Counted from the first letter of the stretch, positions 10,865 through 22,330 are shown. The stretch is DNA of 64,000 nt from Cephalotus follicularis (GCA_001972305.1 BDDD01000051.1:791913-855912); one strand, 5' to 3'. Notes: a model not told the origin generated them from the letters alone. Numbers and translations: made by a program.

Positions 10865-11045
10865 TCGCAGGTTTACCCTGTGGCCTTTGGGGCAGGTCTG
10901 CTCTGTAACCTTTGGGATAGGTCTGCTCTGCAGCCTTGGGCGCAGATCTACTATGCAGCCTTGGACACAGGTCTGCTCTGTAGCCTTTAGTGCAGGTCTG
11001 CTCTGCAGCCTTGGGACAGGTCTGCTCTCTAGTATGAGTTGTGCC
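10865..11045. repeat. Tandem repeat, unit around GCAGGTCTGCTCTGCAGCCTT
   Basis: Six diverged copies of a roughly 30 bp unit with the core CAGGTCTGCTCTG and AGCCTTGGG, inside the Gy2 LTR. The short open frames over it on both strands are by-products of the repeat. Confidence 0.88.
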
Positions 11046-11543
11046 TTTAGTACGAGGTCTGCCCTCAAGCAAAGCGCCACACTCTAATTGAAAGCGTCCA
11101 CAGTTTAAAGACTTAGCAAAACGATAATATATGGCTATTAAATAGCTCATCAACAGCTCAAGTCCAATTTAGGCAATCTATCACACAATCTAAGGGAGCC
11201 ATAAGCTCTAGTGGTCGGTTCCAACTCAAACAACTTAATAAATCCGTAATCCAAACATCTAATCCTGATCTAGCAATTCATAGCAGCATAACCCATCAGT
11301 TCGTAAAAGTACAATCTATCAGTTCACAATAGCACACATCATTCAAGGCAGAAACATGCCTAAAATCAAAGCATATAAATAAAGCCTACCTCGATAGATG
11401 TCAAACTATAGCTCTGGAAGAACTTACTACTAAAACCGCTTGCAGATCTAGAAGAATCTGCTGTTGGAATCTTGATTCTATCCTTCCTTTATGCTCTATA
11501 CACTGCTACGAGTCCAACGACTTCTTCTTTATGCCAAACTGAG

Positions 11544-11544
<1 letters not shown>

Positions 11545-11576
<32 letters not shown>

Positions 11577-11589
11577 ATATATATATATA
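11545..11589. repeat. (CT)n followed by (TA)n, with possible minus-strand TATA box
   Basis: Thirty bases of CT repeat run into a TA repeat. On the LTR strand this reads as a TATA-rich run followed by GA repeats, about 300 bp from the LTR start, and may include the Gy2 promoter. Confidence 0.75.
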
Positions 11590-11888
11590 AGGAGGCGAGA
11601 AGATAAATGAGAGCAGAGAGTGTCAAACTCTCTAGATGAAGGCGTTCTTTTTGGTTTCTTTCAGAATTATGCGACATGAGGTCCCACTTACCACAAATAT
11701 CTCTTTTATTGGCAGAAGAATCCAGAAACTCGCCACATCCAGCCTTCCCTCACAATGGCCGGCCCAAACATACATTTTTTTCATGGTCCAAGTTCGGCCC
11801 AAAAAGGAAAACAAAATAATACCAAGCCCAAATCACCATTTCACAATATTATTTATTACAACATTTACATATAATTTCGGGGCTTACA

Positions 11889-12499
11889 AGCAATGATACC
11901 ATAAATTTCAACCAAAATAGTAAATAACAACAAAACTTGTAAATCGTAACTAATATTGTTTATTTTTAACCATACAAGTAAATAATAAGAATTACAATAA
12001 AAAAACAAAGTGCGTAAAAGATAATCATATTAGTATAATATAACAAATGTTGTAAAGTTATTAAATATAAAGGTAAAGTTTAATAACAGTAACAGATATT
12101 GAAGAATTGGTAATAATAATAGTGATGATAATATATTCAGTAAAAAATAACATAAGATGCAACAAATAACAATTTTGGTAAACAGTAACAAATGGTGCAA
12201 AGTTTCTAAAGTAAAACGTAATTGATAACGACGTTGTAAAATGATAACAATTATGGTAGAACTGTTAACACTTACGGTAAATTGTAACGATCACAATAAT
12301 TTTAAATGTTGTTATTTCAATATAAATTTTTAAACTAGACCATTTTTCCTTCAAGTCACAAAACCAAAATTTTTTAGTATAAAATTGTTGTTTTCATTGG
12401 CCATTAACGTTACAAAACTCCAACTTTGTATCATTGCATTTTTTTTTCTTATTGAAGAATTCATGTTCCATTGGTTGGTGCGATGAAGGAGTATGTCAT
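11889..12499. other. AT-rich spacer, no gene recognised
   Basis: Strongly AT-rich DNA between the Gy2 LTR and the minisatellite. It has loose recurrences of AACAGTAACAAATG-like words but no clear tandem period, no long open frame and no structural RNA that I recognise. It is part of the older DNA into which the elements inserted. Confidence 0.6.
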
Positions 12500-13096
12500 T
12501 GAAGAAATCATGAATGTTTTTCAATTGGACATGACACGTGCACTCAATTTACGAAATTAGCCTCGTAGGTCACGAGCGTTTATCAATTAGATATGACACT
12601 TGTTTTCAATTTACAAAATTGGCTTCGTAAGTCATGAGTATCTGTCGATTGGACATGACACGTGCCTGCAATTAACGAAATTGGCCTCATAGGTCATGAA
12701 TATTTGTCAATTAGACATGGCATGTGTTCTTCAATTTACGAAGCTAATCTCATACGTCCCAAGTGTTCGACAATTAGATATGACACGTATCCTCAATTTA
12801 CAAAATTGGTTTTCTACGTGTCAAGTGTTTGAAAATTGGACATAACACGTGCCCTCAATTTACGAAATTGGTCTCATAGGTCATGAGTGTTTATTAATTG
12901 GACATGACACATGTCCTCAATTTATGAAATTTGCCTCGTAGGTCATGAGTGTTTGTTAATTGGACATGAAACATGTCCTCGATTTACTAAATTGGCCTCA
13001 TAGATTATGAGTGTTTTGTTGATTGGAAATGAAACATGTCCTCAATTTATGAAATTGACCTCATAGGTCATGACTGTTTGTCGATTGGACATGACA
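12500..13096. repeat. Minisatellite, ~61-62 bp unit (left part)
   Basis: About ten head-to-tail copies of a unit containing TTGGACATGACACGTG, TCAATTTACGAAATTGG and TAGGTCATGAGTGTTTG. Successive GACATGACAC words lie 60-62 bases apart (about 12529, 12591, 12653, 12713). Each unit holds an ACACGTG word (G-box core CACGTG). The array continues at 17903 and at 29423 on the other sides of two LTR insertions. Confidence 0.93.
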
Positions 13097-13270
13097 TGTA
13101 AGCCCCGAGTTACAAATCTATGTATTTTGTTTGTATTTATATAGTATTTTATGTACATATGACATGGATTGTAAATATATGATAGTATTTTCCACTTTTA
13201 TGGATGTTTATGGGTAGCAGGGGTTCAATAGAACCTAAGGCGTATCTTTGAGATTTTCGCCTAAAGGTGT

Positions 13271-13279
13271 CTATATATG
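13271..13279 (+). promoter_or_regulatory. Probable TATA box of solo LTR A
   Basis: CTATATATG about 175 bp from the LTR start, followed by a leader with GAGAGA runs; the position matches the TATA box of the Gy1 LTR. Confidence 0.6.
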
Positions 13280-13654
13280 GGCGAACTCCTTCTCTTCTCA
13301 TTTTCATTTCTTGTCTCTATTTCTACAGAGAGGAAGTGGGAGAGAGAGTTAGAGAGATAGAACACAGAATTGAGCAAGGAAAGAGTCTTTGTGTTCGTGA
13401 CAGAGTGTAGAACTTGAAGGGTGAAGCAGAACAAGGATTCAAGCAGCCAATCAGCTTGTTCTTCGTTCTCAATAATTTTGAGGTAGGTTCTACAAATATA
13501 CTTTGAATCCATGTGTTTTTGACTGAATTGAATGCTTATATGGTTATAGATGGATGGATATAGGTTAGATGGATGCGTTAGGGTGATTGATATGACTGAC
13601 TTCTACTTTAAATGGAAATCAGAGAGAGAATTGAGAGTTACAGGCTTATAGGCA

Positions 13655-16015
13655 TGTCACACCCATCCCAACTAACGTGGATGTGACCATCACGTGGCAA
13701 GCCTCCTTTCGGAAACCTCCACGTGATAACTTAAAAATTGTTTTGACAATCGTCTAAATCCATATAATCAAATTAAAAATCATAAAGTTGAACTTTTCTA
13801 AAAACTTGAAAATATTTCTAACTCTTAAATTTTTACGAAAATCGGGCATGTAGTATCCGTTTATCGGACTATGCTCCCTGTAAAGGAAAACACAATTTAT
13901 AAAATTGGCTCAACCCTTAGCAAACCAGACTCCCATAGGAGGAAATCCATAATGAAAATGGTAAACATGCATGAGTTGGGCTCTGCCTCAACCATATTAT
14001 CAAAACATGAAATATAAACAGAGCTCAGCTCTTCAAAACAAAACTATAAAAACATTTATATAAGAATATGAATAATGCATAATTTAAATGCTAATATCGT
14101 GGATGATGTGCATGTTTTGAAACTTTGGTAGGCATGCACTTGTGGTCTCACGTTAGCAGACAGACTGACTTAGGCTGATAGAGCTCAGCAGACTAACCTG
14201 TCAAAAAAAAGGGAGGGGGTTAGTCCACAGGATTAGTGAGATTGAACAAAAGATTCGAAAAAAGTTTTCTTGCATAAAATGGCATATTTGCAGTATAGTT
14301 GTAAACAGAAGTATAAAAAAACTTAGACAGAATATCAGAAACAAAATAAAAATTCAAAATCCGATTTATAAACAATATTATAAAATAAAGATTAACAAAG
14401 TTAGCAGAAAATTAGATTATTTTCTTAAACAGATAAATCATCAGAAATTAAGATATATGTAGTAGTTCACAGGGTTTAAAACAGAATAATTATATAAAGA
14501 TGCTATGGGCCTACAAGGTAAGGTTGACGCCTGGGCCCCGTCGGGTCGGACGTTCAGCAGATAATAGTGACAATGACACCGTCGTGTCAAAGCATCACTA
14601 GATGCTCATACACATGTAGACAGTGCCTCATGGGCAATAAAATGGGTAACTAATACAAGATCACCATTGCATCAAAAGATATTTAAACAGATTTAACAGG
14701 TATAGAAATCACCAATGTGTCAAAACAGATTTAAAACAGATTCAAATAGATACACAAATCATTTTCTTATCAAGTGCAGATATAACTAAAAATATCGTCA
14801 TACTATGATTATCATCGTGCAAGCATTTGTAAAACATTAAAAGAATGTATTTGACATTGAAACTTAAGCATATCTCAGAAATGCAGTAAATCCAAATTCA
14901 TTCTGATGCGAAAATATACAAATTAACATGTTTAACATTTAAGTCATTTAAAAAAACTTCATAATAAAAAGGGTTAAAGAAAGGCGTTCCACTCACAAAA
15001 CAGAAGAACAAGTCCTACAACTGGTCGCCTCTATAGCCGACCTCAACAGTATGATCCTTGGAAATAGATGAAACAGAGTACGAAGCCAGAATCATGGAGT
15101 GGAACTGGAACAGAGCACCTCTACGTCAAAAACGGAGCCAGAGTGCTGGACGTGCGTCCAAAACCTGTTGCTGGAGGCTGCCGGTGCGTGGGCTCACACG
15201 CCGCCACTGACCGTAGCGTGCTCGAAAACAGCAGGGAGGTCGGAATTGGTTCATCCGAGGTCGAGGATCACGGATCTTAGGCGCGTTGGTCACGACGCCG
15301 CATCTTGCAGGAACGAGTGGGTTTGACCGGGCTGTATTCACCGTCGACTTGCATTGCTGGCGTCGCCATGGGTCAAGGCTGGTCGCGTTCGACTCGCCTG
15401 GACGCGAGGATGTCAAATCAAGGCTCGCCTTGCCGTGACCTACACCGGAGAAGGAGATCTGGCGCACGACAACGACGGGGAGAGAGAAGCTGGTCGCGCG
15501 CTCACGGGGGTTGCTTGCCAGCACTAGGGTGGGGTCTGATGCTCTCGGGAGGCCACTGCGGTCTCGCCGGTTCCTCGCCGGAGTCATTTCAGCAGTGACC
15601 CCGATGGCAGCGAGAGAAGAGAGAGAGAATAGGAGAGAGGGAGAGAGAGAGTGAGGGAAAAAAGCGAGAGAGAGAACAAAATTTTGAGAGAAATAATTTT
15701 GGCACTTACCTTTATACTCAACCATAACGAACTGGATTTTTGTACAGAATTTAACCGATACGAATAGAAATTGGATGTTTAGGACATACCACTTGGCTTA
15801 TTTTTCAAATTTAGTAACAATTTCAGTAAAACATAATTTAATTTAAAGCAAGAAAAATTTATTTGTTATAGAGATAAACTATCGGAATAAAATCACACTG
15901 ATAAAAATTTATTAATGTCGTGATGCATGTGAGTAATGAATGCCAGAATAATAGACTAACCGTTAGACAGATACGCAGGCTCACAGACATAGACTACTGG
16001 AACACGGATGTCACA
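13655..16015 (-). mobile_element. Solo LTR B, minus strand, nested in solo LTR A
   Basis: On the minus strand it starts TGTGACATCCGTGTTCCAGT and ends GGGATGGGTGTGACA. It is related to the LARD-like LTRs at 51803 and 59703, which share the start and the internal text ATGCATCACGACATTAATA. Its end near 13845 carries the U5 block ATCGGGCATGTAGTATCC. The host LTR resumes at 16016 with CTATTCTCTTCTCTCTC, as the Gy3 LTR predicts. The flanks AGGCA and CCTAT do not match, so no target duplication is seen. The open frames over 15068-15725 are low-complexity LTR leader, not a gene. Confidence 0.88.
15607..15680. repeat. GA-rich microsatellite tract in solo LTR B
   Basis: Interrupted GAGAGA runs. On the LTR strand this is a CT-rich leader downstream of a TATA-like GTATAAAGG at about 15709-15717. 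Confidence 0.75.
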
Positions 16016-16179
16016 CCTATTCTCTTCTCTCTCTCGATTATGGGTTACGGGCATGGATATTGGGGTTTTAAACGTATTTAAAGTTGCAATCGGCCATATG
16101 GGGCTTCTAGCTTCCTTTGGAGCGAGTTTTTCATGGTTTAAATGGATTTAAACTAATTTTCAAATGTTTGATGAACTCC

Positions 16180-16560
16180 CCTGCTACTGTCAAACCGTCG
16201 ACGTGTTGGCTAAAAGCATCGACGCTTTGTGAGTAATTTGTCGACGCTTTTGAACAATCTATCGATGCTTTTGGATACTATCCAAGCTGTCAACACTTTT
16301 CTCAAACCGACGATGCTTCACTTGATACATAGACTGTCGACGCTTAAGGCAACGGTCGACGCTTTATGTGTTGATTGAACAGTCAATGCTTCGCACAATG
16401 GTCGACACTTAAGGTGGAATGCCTTAACCGTCGACGTCTTGTATGAAACCGTCGATGCTTTAGGTGCAGCTAACTGTCGACGCCTCGCTCAATTGTCGTC
16501 GCTTTAACCCTGTAAACCGTCGGTGCTTTGTGGCAAAGGGTCAGCGCTTAGCGCCCTATT
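16180..16560. repeat. Array of GTCGACGCTTT-type motifs in solo LTR A
   Basis: Around fifteen copies, 20-35 bases apart, of a core CCGTCGACGCTTT and its C-to-T or G-to-A variants (GTCAACGC, GTCGATGC). It is the counterpart of the palindrome block in the Gy1 LTR and of the blocks at 20130-20370 and 28480-28700. Confidence 0.88.
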
Positions 16561-17902
16561 TTCTACGAAACACACTGTTTTTTAACCATTTTTCAATCCC
16601 AAACACTTTTATCTTCAAATGGGTTCCATAGGTAGCCTCCCTAAGGCCGTGTAGCCTATATGTAAACCAAATGATCTTCAAAATCAATCTTCAAATGAAT
16701 TTTTAAAAAGGTTTTTAATAAATGGTTAAGTTAGTTCAATTGGGATGTTTGGACGCGAATATCCTAGTTGGTCTTTATTTCCATTGGTTTTATTAACTTC
16801 AATGGGGGACAAGAAAACGGAAACGGTTTTGAAAAATAATTATGAAAAACGGTTATGAAAATGGTTTTAAAGGATGGATCCTACGCGAACCTTTATATTA
16901 GGTCCCCATAATTTAAACGGCTATATGGTCATGGGTTACAAGCTCTGTATGATTTGTTATGATTGAGACTTGGCAAGATAACCCATTCATAATCTTCATT
17001 TCTGTCATGAAGGTTATGGGTGTTAGGCCACATCGTACGGAAGTAAATAATCCATCCCTTTAGGGGTGAACCTACGGGGATCACCGCATTGTAGATGGAT
17101 ACGGTACGGAATTGATAACGAAAACTTATATTACGTGCTAGTACCTTCGGAACTAGCGTTACGGTACGGTTGATGTGTTCAGTGTTATCTCGGCTCCACA
17201 CGGCTATGACACGGAGGGTGTGTAGATGGTGGAGGCACTATTTCGGGCTGGAAAGGCAGAGTGGTACTTAGACCTTACGGATTATTTGTACCCTTGTGTA
17301 GTTTTGAATGGAATTATGGAGTGTCTTTAGACCTATGGTCTTTTTCTATGATTATGACTAGTTAGGTAAGCCACCGCTTAGGGACGGTTGGCATACTAAC
17401 GTTGTCCACAATTGACATTCATGCATTTTACATGCCATGTATATATCTGTATATACCTGTACACTTCATTGCCTATAATATTACCTACATGACTGTGTTT
17501 TGCTAACCCATTCTCGAAATGAGCACAACATCTAGGGTCAAGTGCTGATGATACCCGAGGTGAGATAGGACGGTCCACATAGTAGGATTCCAGCTCCGGT
17601 TTGAGTCTCAGTTTTTCTTGTAACTACCTCGTATGAGATTGGTACCTGGTTGTATAAGATAATTGTATTCAGTTGTATTGACCTGCCGGCTTATGGCAGT
17701 GCTTCAAATATATGATGATGTTATGTATAACGTAGGGTTTATCCACGCAGGATTTGAATGGTTATTTTCCGAATGCTTATTTATGTATTAAAGTTTTAAA
17801 TTATAGCGTATTTTGGATGTATGCAATAATGATTTGGATGAATTGTACGGATGGTTGCCACGTGTCGGACTGTGGGGTCATCCTATGGTTCGTGCCGTGA
17901 CA

Positions 17903-18768
17903 TGACACGTATCCTCAATTTATGAATCTGGTCTCCATTTCCCTACTATTTATCGATCGGATATGACATTCTTATGTGCTTAGTGTTTGTCAATTGATTA
18001 TGATATGTATCCTAAATTTACGAAATTGGTCTCGTAGGTCATGAGTGTTTATCAATTGGACACGACACATGCCCCCAATTTATGAAATTTGCCTATTAGG
18101 TCATGAGTGTTTGTCAATTGGACATGAAACTTGTCCTCAATTTACTAAATTGACCTCATAGGCTATGAGTGTCTGTCAATTGGACATGAAACATTTCCTA
18201 AATTTACTAAATTGAGCTCATAGGTCATGAGTGTATGTCGATTGGATAAGACACGTATCTTTAATTTATGAAATTGGTCTCCATTTTCATACTGTTTATC
18301 GATCAGATATGACACTCTTACGTGCCTAGTGTTTGTCAATTGAGCATGATATGTGCCCTAAATTTACAAAATTGGTCTCTTACGTGCCTAGTGTTTGTCG
18401 ATTGAAGATGACAAGTGTCCTTAATTTATGAAATTGGCCTTGTTGATCCCGAGTGTCAGACAATTGGATATGACACGTGCCATCAATTTATGAAAATGGC
18501 CTCATAAAAGTAAAAAAAAAACTGTTATCAAAGTTTTTACCATTTAGAGGACTTATCGGATTGAACAGTAAGTTTCAAAAAATTATTGGATCTCCATCTG
18601 AATACAATAATCATCATCAAAGTTTTGGCCATTTCGAGTTCAAATTTGAAAACCGTTATATTATTAGATCCAATATTGCTTTGCTTAGTTAATTGGGTAT
18701 GACACGTGTCCTCGATTTATGAAATTGGCTTCATACAAGTCAAGTGTTTCAAAATTAGACATGACACG
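17903..18768. repeat. Minisatellite, ~61-62 bp unit (middle part)
   Basis: The same unit as 12500-13096, resumed after solo LTR A: recurring TTGGACATGACAC, CAATTTATGAAATTGG and GTCATGAGTGTTTGTC. Between about 18500 and 18690 the period is broken by roughly 190 bp of unrelated AT-rich sequence. The array is then cut by Gy3 after ATGACACG (18768). Confidence 0.92.
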
Positions 18769-21084
18769 TGTCATGCCCCAAAAAATGAGAGAACCCTACT
18801 ACCTGGCACGTGAAAGATCCGTCCATACGATCCATCCTGACATAGCATAATATAAAAAAAAATGATATAATTCAAAACTTTAACAACAACCATGCATGCA
18901 AAAGATAATCATTTAGATACTTGCATAGATGAACCCAAAGTTAAACATCACATAACACATGTCTGTAGCACTGTCACAAGCCGACAGGTAGATACAACTG
19001 AAATACAATATATCTTATACAAACAATCTTATACAAGGTAGATCAAGGAGAAACTGAACTACAACTAGAAGCCCTACTCTGTAGTCCGTCCCAACTCACA
19101 CGAAGGCATCCTCAGCACTCGACCCTAAAATTTGTGCCAATTTCGAGAATGGGTCAGCCAATGCAGCTATGAAGGCAATATTATATGCAATGAAATGAAT
19201 AGGTATATACAGATATATGCATGGCATTTGAAATGCATGAATGCCAATCATGGACAATGCTAATACATCAACCGTTCCTAACCGGTGGCGTACGTAACGA
19301 GTCCGAATCATAGAAATTACCTTAGGTCTACAGACACTCCATAAGTCAATCCATAACCATCCATGGCTACAAATAATCCATAAGGTCTAAGTACCACTCT
19401 GCTTCTCTGGCTTGAGATAGTACCTCCACCGTCCATACACTCTCCGTGTCATGGCCGTGTGGAGCAGAGATAATACCGATCACATCATCCGTACCATAAT
19501 GCTAGTGCCTTTTAGGTTCTAGTCTGTAATATATTCCATCAACCATACGATAATGCTAGTCCCCATAGGCTCTAGCCCATAATATATTCCATAGGTCCAT
19601 CCACAATGCGGTGTCCCCGTAGGTTCACCCCTAAAGTGGTGTTCCATTCAATTTTCATGCGATGTGGTCTAATACCTATAACCTCTATGACGGAAATGAA
19701 GATTAAGAATGGGTTATCTCATCAGGTCTCAAACAATATGAAACCATTAAACCATAACCATATCTAGTCCATGCCCATAACCATAAAGTCATTTAAATGA
19801 TAGGGACCTAACCATAAAGGATCACGTGGGATCCATCCGTCAAAACCATTTCCATAACCACCAAAACCATTTCTTGATCCCTAATAGAATTAATAAAATA
19901 ATAGAAAGGAGGTACAACTAGGAGATTCGCGTCGAAACCATCCTAATTTAACGATCATAGCCAAATTGAAAACCTCTTTGAAAATTGATAAAAGGTCAAT
20001 TGTGTTTAAAAGAGGGTTCACATAAGTTACACGGCCTTAGGGAGGCTTCCTATAGACCCATTTGAAGATAAAAGAGTTTGGGGTTGAAAAGGGGATGAAA
20101 ACATAGCATTTTGTGTAAAACAAGGCAACAAAGTGTCGCCAGTTTAAGAAAAGTGTCGATAGTTAAAGGTACAAAGCGTTGACGGTTTTTAAGCAAGGCT
20201 TTACCGGTTTAGAGTTCGCATCTAAAGTGTCAAAAGTTTACATCAAAGCATTGATGGTTTAGAGGTTTCATCTAAAGCGTTGACGGTTTGACCATAAGCC
20301 TTTACGGCTTAAGCGTGCATCTGAAAGTGTCGACAGTTTAGACTAAAGGGTTGACGGTTTAAGACGCTGATTCGTTTTTAACAACCAAAATCCAGTCAAA
20401 TTCCATTTAAAATCGTTTAAAACTTAATCCAAAGGAAGATATGAGCCCCAATGGTCTATTGTAACTTAAAAACATCTTTAAAACCTTTAAATCCATACCC
20501 ATATTCCAATAATCAAGAAAGAGAAGAAGTTAGATCTAAAAGCCTAAAACACTCAAATCTCTCTCTGATTTCCATTCTAATCCATAATTAACTATAACAA
20601 TCACCCTAATTCATCCATCTAATATATACATATCAATCCATAACCATTCAATCATGAAAATCCATACAATATGAGAGTTCAAAGCATATATATAGAACCT
20701 ACCTAAAACCGTTGAGAACAAAGAACGAGCTGGATTCGATGTTGGATCCTTGTTCTGATCCTTCCTTCAAGTTCCAAACTCTGCCACGAATCCAATGACT
20801 CATTCCTTGATCGTTTTTGCCCACTTTCTTTCTGACTCACTTTCTCACTTCCTCTCTCTAATAAAGGAAGAAAAGAAAGAAAATGAGAAGGAAAGGAAGA
20901 GTTAGACTATATATAGGCTCTTTTGGCGAAAAACTTGGAAATACACTCTAGGCTCGGTTGAACCCACACAACCCATAGACAACCATAAAAGTGAAAATAT
21001 CTTAATACCATATACATTCGATTCCATTCATAAATACAATACCGTACAATACCATATAAATACAAACAATACTCGGGGCTTACA
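18769..21084 (-). repeat. Gy3 3' LTR (2316 bp)
   Basis: Plus-strand ends TGTCATGCCCC and CTCGGGGCTTACA. It contains a decayed array of TCGACGGTTT-like motifs (about 20130-20370) in which many CG steps read TG or CA. No gene is present. Confidence 0.94.
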
Positions 21085-21097
21085 CCCTCCCCTTCTT
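21085..21097 (-). other. Gy3 polypurine tract
   Basis: The minus strand reads AAGAAGGGGAGGG directly before the 3' LTR start TGTAAGCCCCG, the normal position of the plus-strand primer. Confidence 0.88.
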
Positions 21098-21129
21098 AGA
21101 GAAATCTCGTCTCGAGATTCCCTAAGGTC

Positions 21130-22330
21130 AAAACAAGTGAGGTATAACTCTCTCACGTCCTCTTCAAGCTCCCAAGTTGCTTCCTCAAGCCTGTGATACT
21201 GCCATAACACTTTAACCAATGCGATGCTCTTGTTCCTTAACTACTTGACTCGGCAATATAAGATCTGAACATGTGTCTCCTCAAAAATCATATCTGCTCT
21301 TAACTCCAATGGCTCAAACGGCAATACGTGCGAAGGATCTGGATGATACTTTCTCAGCATCGATATGTGGAATACATTGTGTACCTTTGACAAGTCTGGT
21401 AGTAAGGCAAGTCTGTAGGCAACTGCACTTACACTTTCAAGGATCTCAAAAGGTCCTATATATCTGGGGCTAACTTTCCTTTCTTGCTAAACCTCATAAC
21501 TCTTTTGGTTGGTGAAACCTTGAGGGACATATGGTCTCTCACTGAGAACTCTATGTCTCACCTTCAGTTGTCTGCATAACTCTTCTATCGACTCTGAGCT
21601 GTTAGAAGCCTTTCCCTGATGTCCTTTTCAGTTGTCTCTTACATATGCTTTCGCCCTAAAAAACTTTGCTCGCCTACCTCCAACCAACAAACCGAGGTTC
21701 TATACTTCCGACCATAAAGAGCCTCAAACGGTGCCATTCCAATACTAGAATAGTAATTGTTGTTGTAAGAGAATTCCACTAACGGTAGATGCTTGTCCCA
21801 TTTGCCACCCCAATCCATTACACATGCCCGGAGCATGTCCTCAAGAGTATGGATTGTCTGCTCAGACTGACTATCTGTCTGGGGATGAAAAGCTGTATTG
21901 AAGCTTAACTGAGAACCAAAAGCTGCTTGTAGTTTCTTCCAAAACCACGAAGTAAACCGTGGGTCCCTGTCAGACACAATACTGACTAGTACTCTGTGAA
22001 GCCTAACAATCTCCTCAACATACAAGGATGCCGACCGTTCAAGTGAATAAGTAATCTTGATTGCTAAAAAGTGTGCAAACTTTGTAAAGTGATCAACGAT
22101 AACCCAAATGGCATCACAGTTAGTCCTCGTCCTTGGTAATCCTGTCACAAAGTCCATCGTGATGTGCCCCCATTCCCACTGTGCTGCAGACAACAACTGA
22201 AGCAATCCAGTTGGTCTCTGGTGTTCTGCCTTAACTTGTTGACATGTTAAGTAGGAAGAAACATACTATGCTATCTTCTTCTTCATGTCATTCCACCAAT
22301 AATTAAGCTTCAGGTCTTAGTACATCTTGG
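21130..22330 (-). pseudogene. Gy3 integrase and chromodomain
   Basis: From the C terminus: a chromodomain piece reading VKVLWQYHRLEEATWELEED (21216-21130 end), typical of plant chromovirus integrases. Next comes a frameshifted linker region (21230-21640). The integrase core is open from 22205 to 21639 and contains MDFVTGLP, VSDRDPRFTSWF and SEQTIHTLEDML, so all three catalytic acidic residues are present. The zinc-binding part (22230-22320 and upstream to 22544, with IHPGSTKMY) is split by stops. This is the least damaged integrase core in the window, but it lacks an uninterrupted frame. Confidence 0.88.

Larger units (their letters stand above)
7132..11888 (-). mobile_element. Gy2: Ty3/Gypsy chromovirus, 5' part only, split by Gy1
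   Basis: Minus-strand element: 5' LTR (11888-9771), degenerate primer site, gag, protease and the first half of reverse transcriptase. The text stops at 7132 where Gy1 is inserted, inside the codons for [10 protein letters not shown] of the palm motif. The rest of Gy2 must lie left of the window beyond Gy1. Gy2 belongs to the same broad chromovirus group as Gy3 (LTR ends TGTAAGCCCCGA...GGGCGTGACA) but its LTR interior differs. Confidence 0.9.
9771..11888 (-). repeat. Gy2 5' LTR (2118 bp)
   Basis: Bounded on the plus strand by TGTCACGCCCC and CGGGGCTTACA, matching the ends of the Gy3 LTRs. In place of the GTCGAC palindromes of related LTRs it carries two other tandem blocks (10560-10720 and 10865-11040). 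A CT and TA tract with a TATA-like run lies at 11545-11589. The flank to the right (AGCAA, 11889-11893) is the expected target copy; its partner is off-window. Confidence 0.9.
13097..17902 (+). mobile_element. Solo LTR A (Gy3 family), plus strand, with nested insert
   Basis: Starts TGTAAGCCCCGAGTTACA and ends GTGCCGTGACA, the same ends as the Gy3 LTRs but inverted. It is flanked by a perfect 5-bp target duplication TGACA (13092-13096 and 17903-17907). No internal region follows, so it is a solo LTR left by recombination. Without the nested insert 13655-16015 its length is about 2.4 kb, close to the 2316 bp Gy3 LTR. A TATA-like CTATATATGGG lies at 13271. Confidence 0.93.

Noticed and set aside
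12500-13096. CRISPR-like regularly spaced repeats
   Set aside because: The units are contiguous ~61-62 bp copies without unique spacers, in a plant retrotransposon context; this is a minisatellite.
15126-15725. 199-codon open frame on the minus strand
   Set aside because: Lies wholly in the leader of solo LTR B and begins in low-complexity CT-derived text; no domain, and the related LARD LTRs do not keep it.
18477-18692. 71-codon open frame between minisatellite units
   Set aside because: AT-rich 190-bp interruption; no similarity that I recognise and no codon bias.
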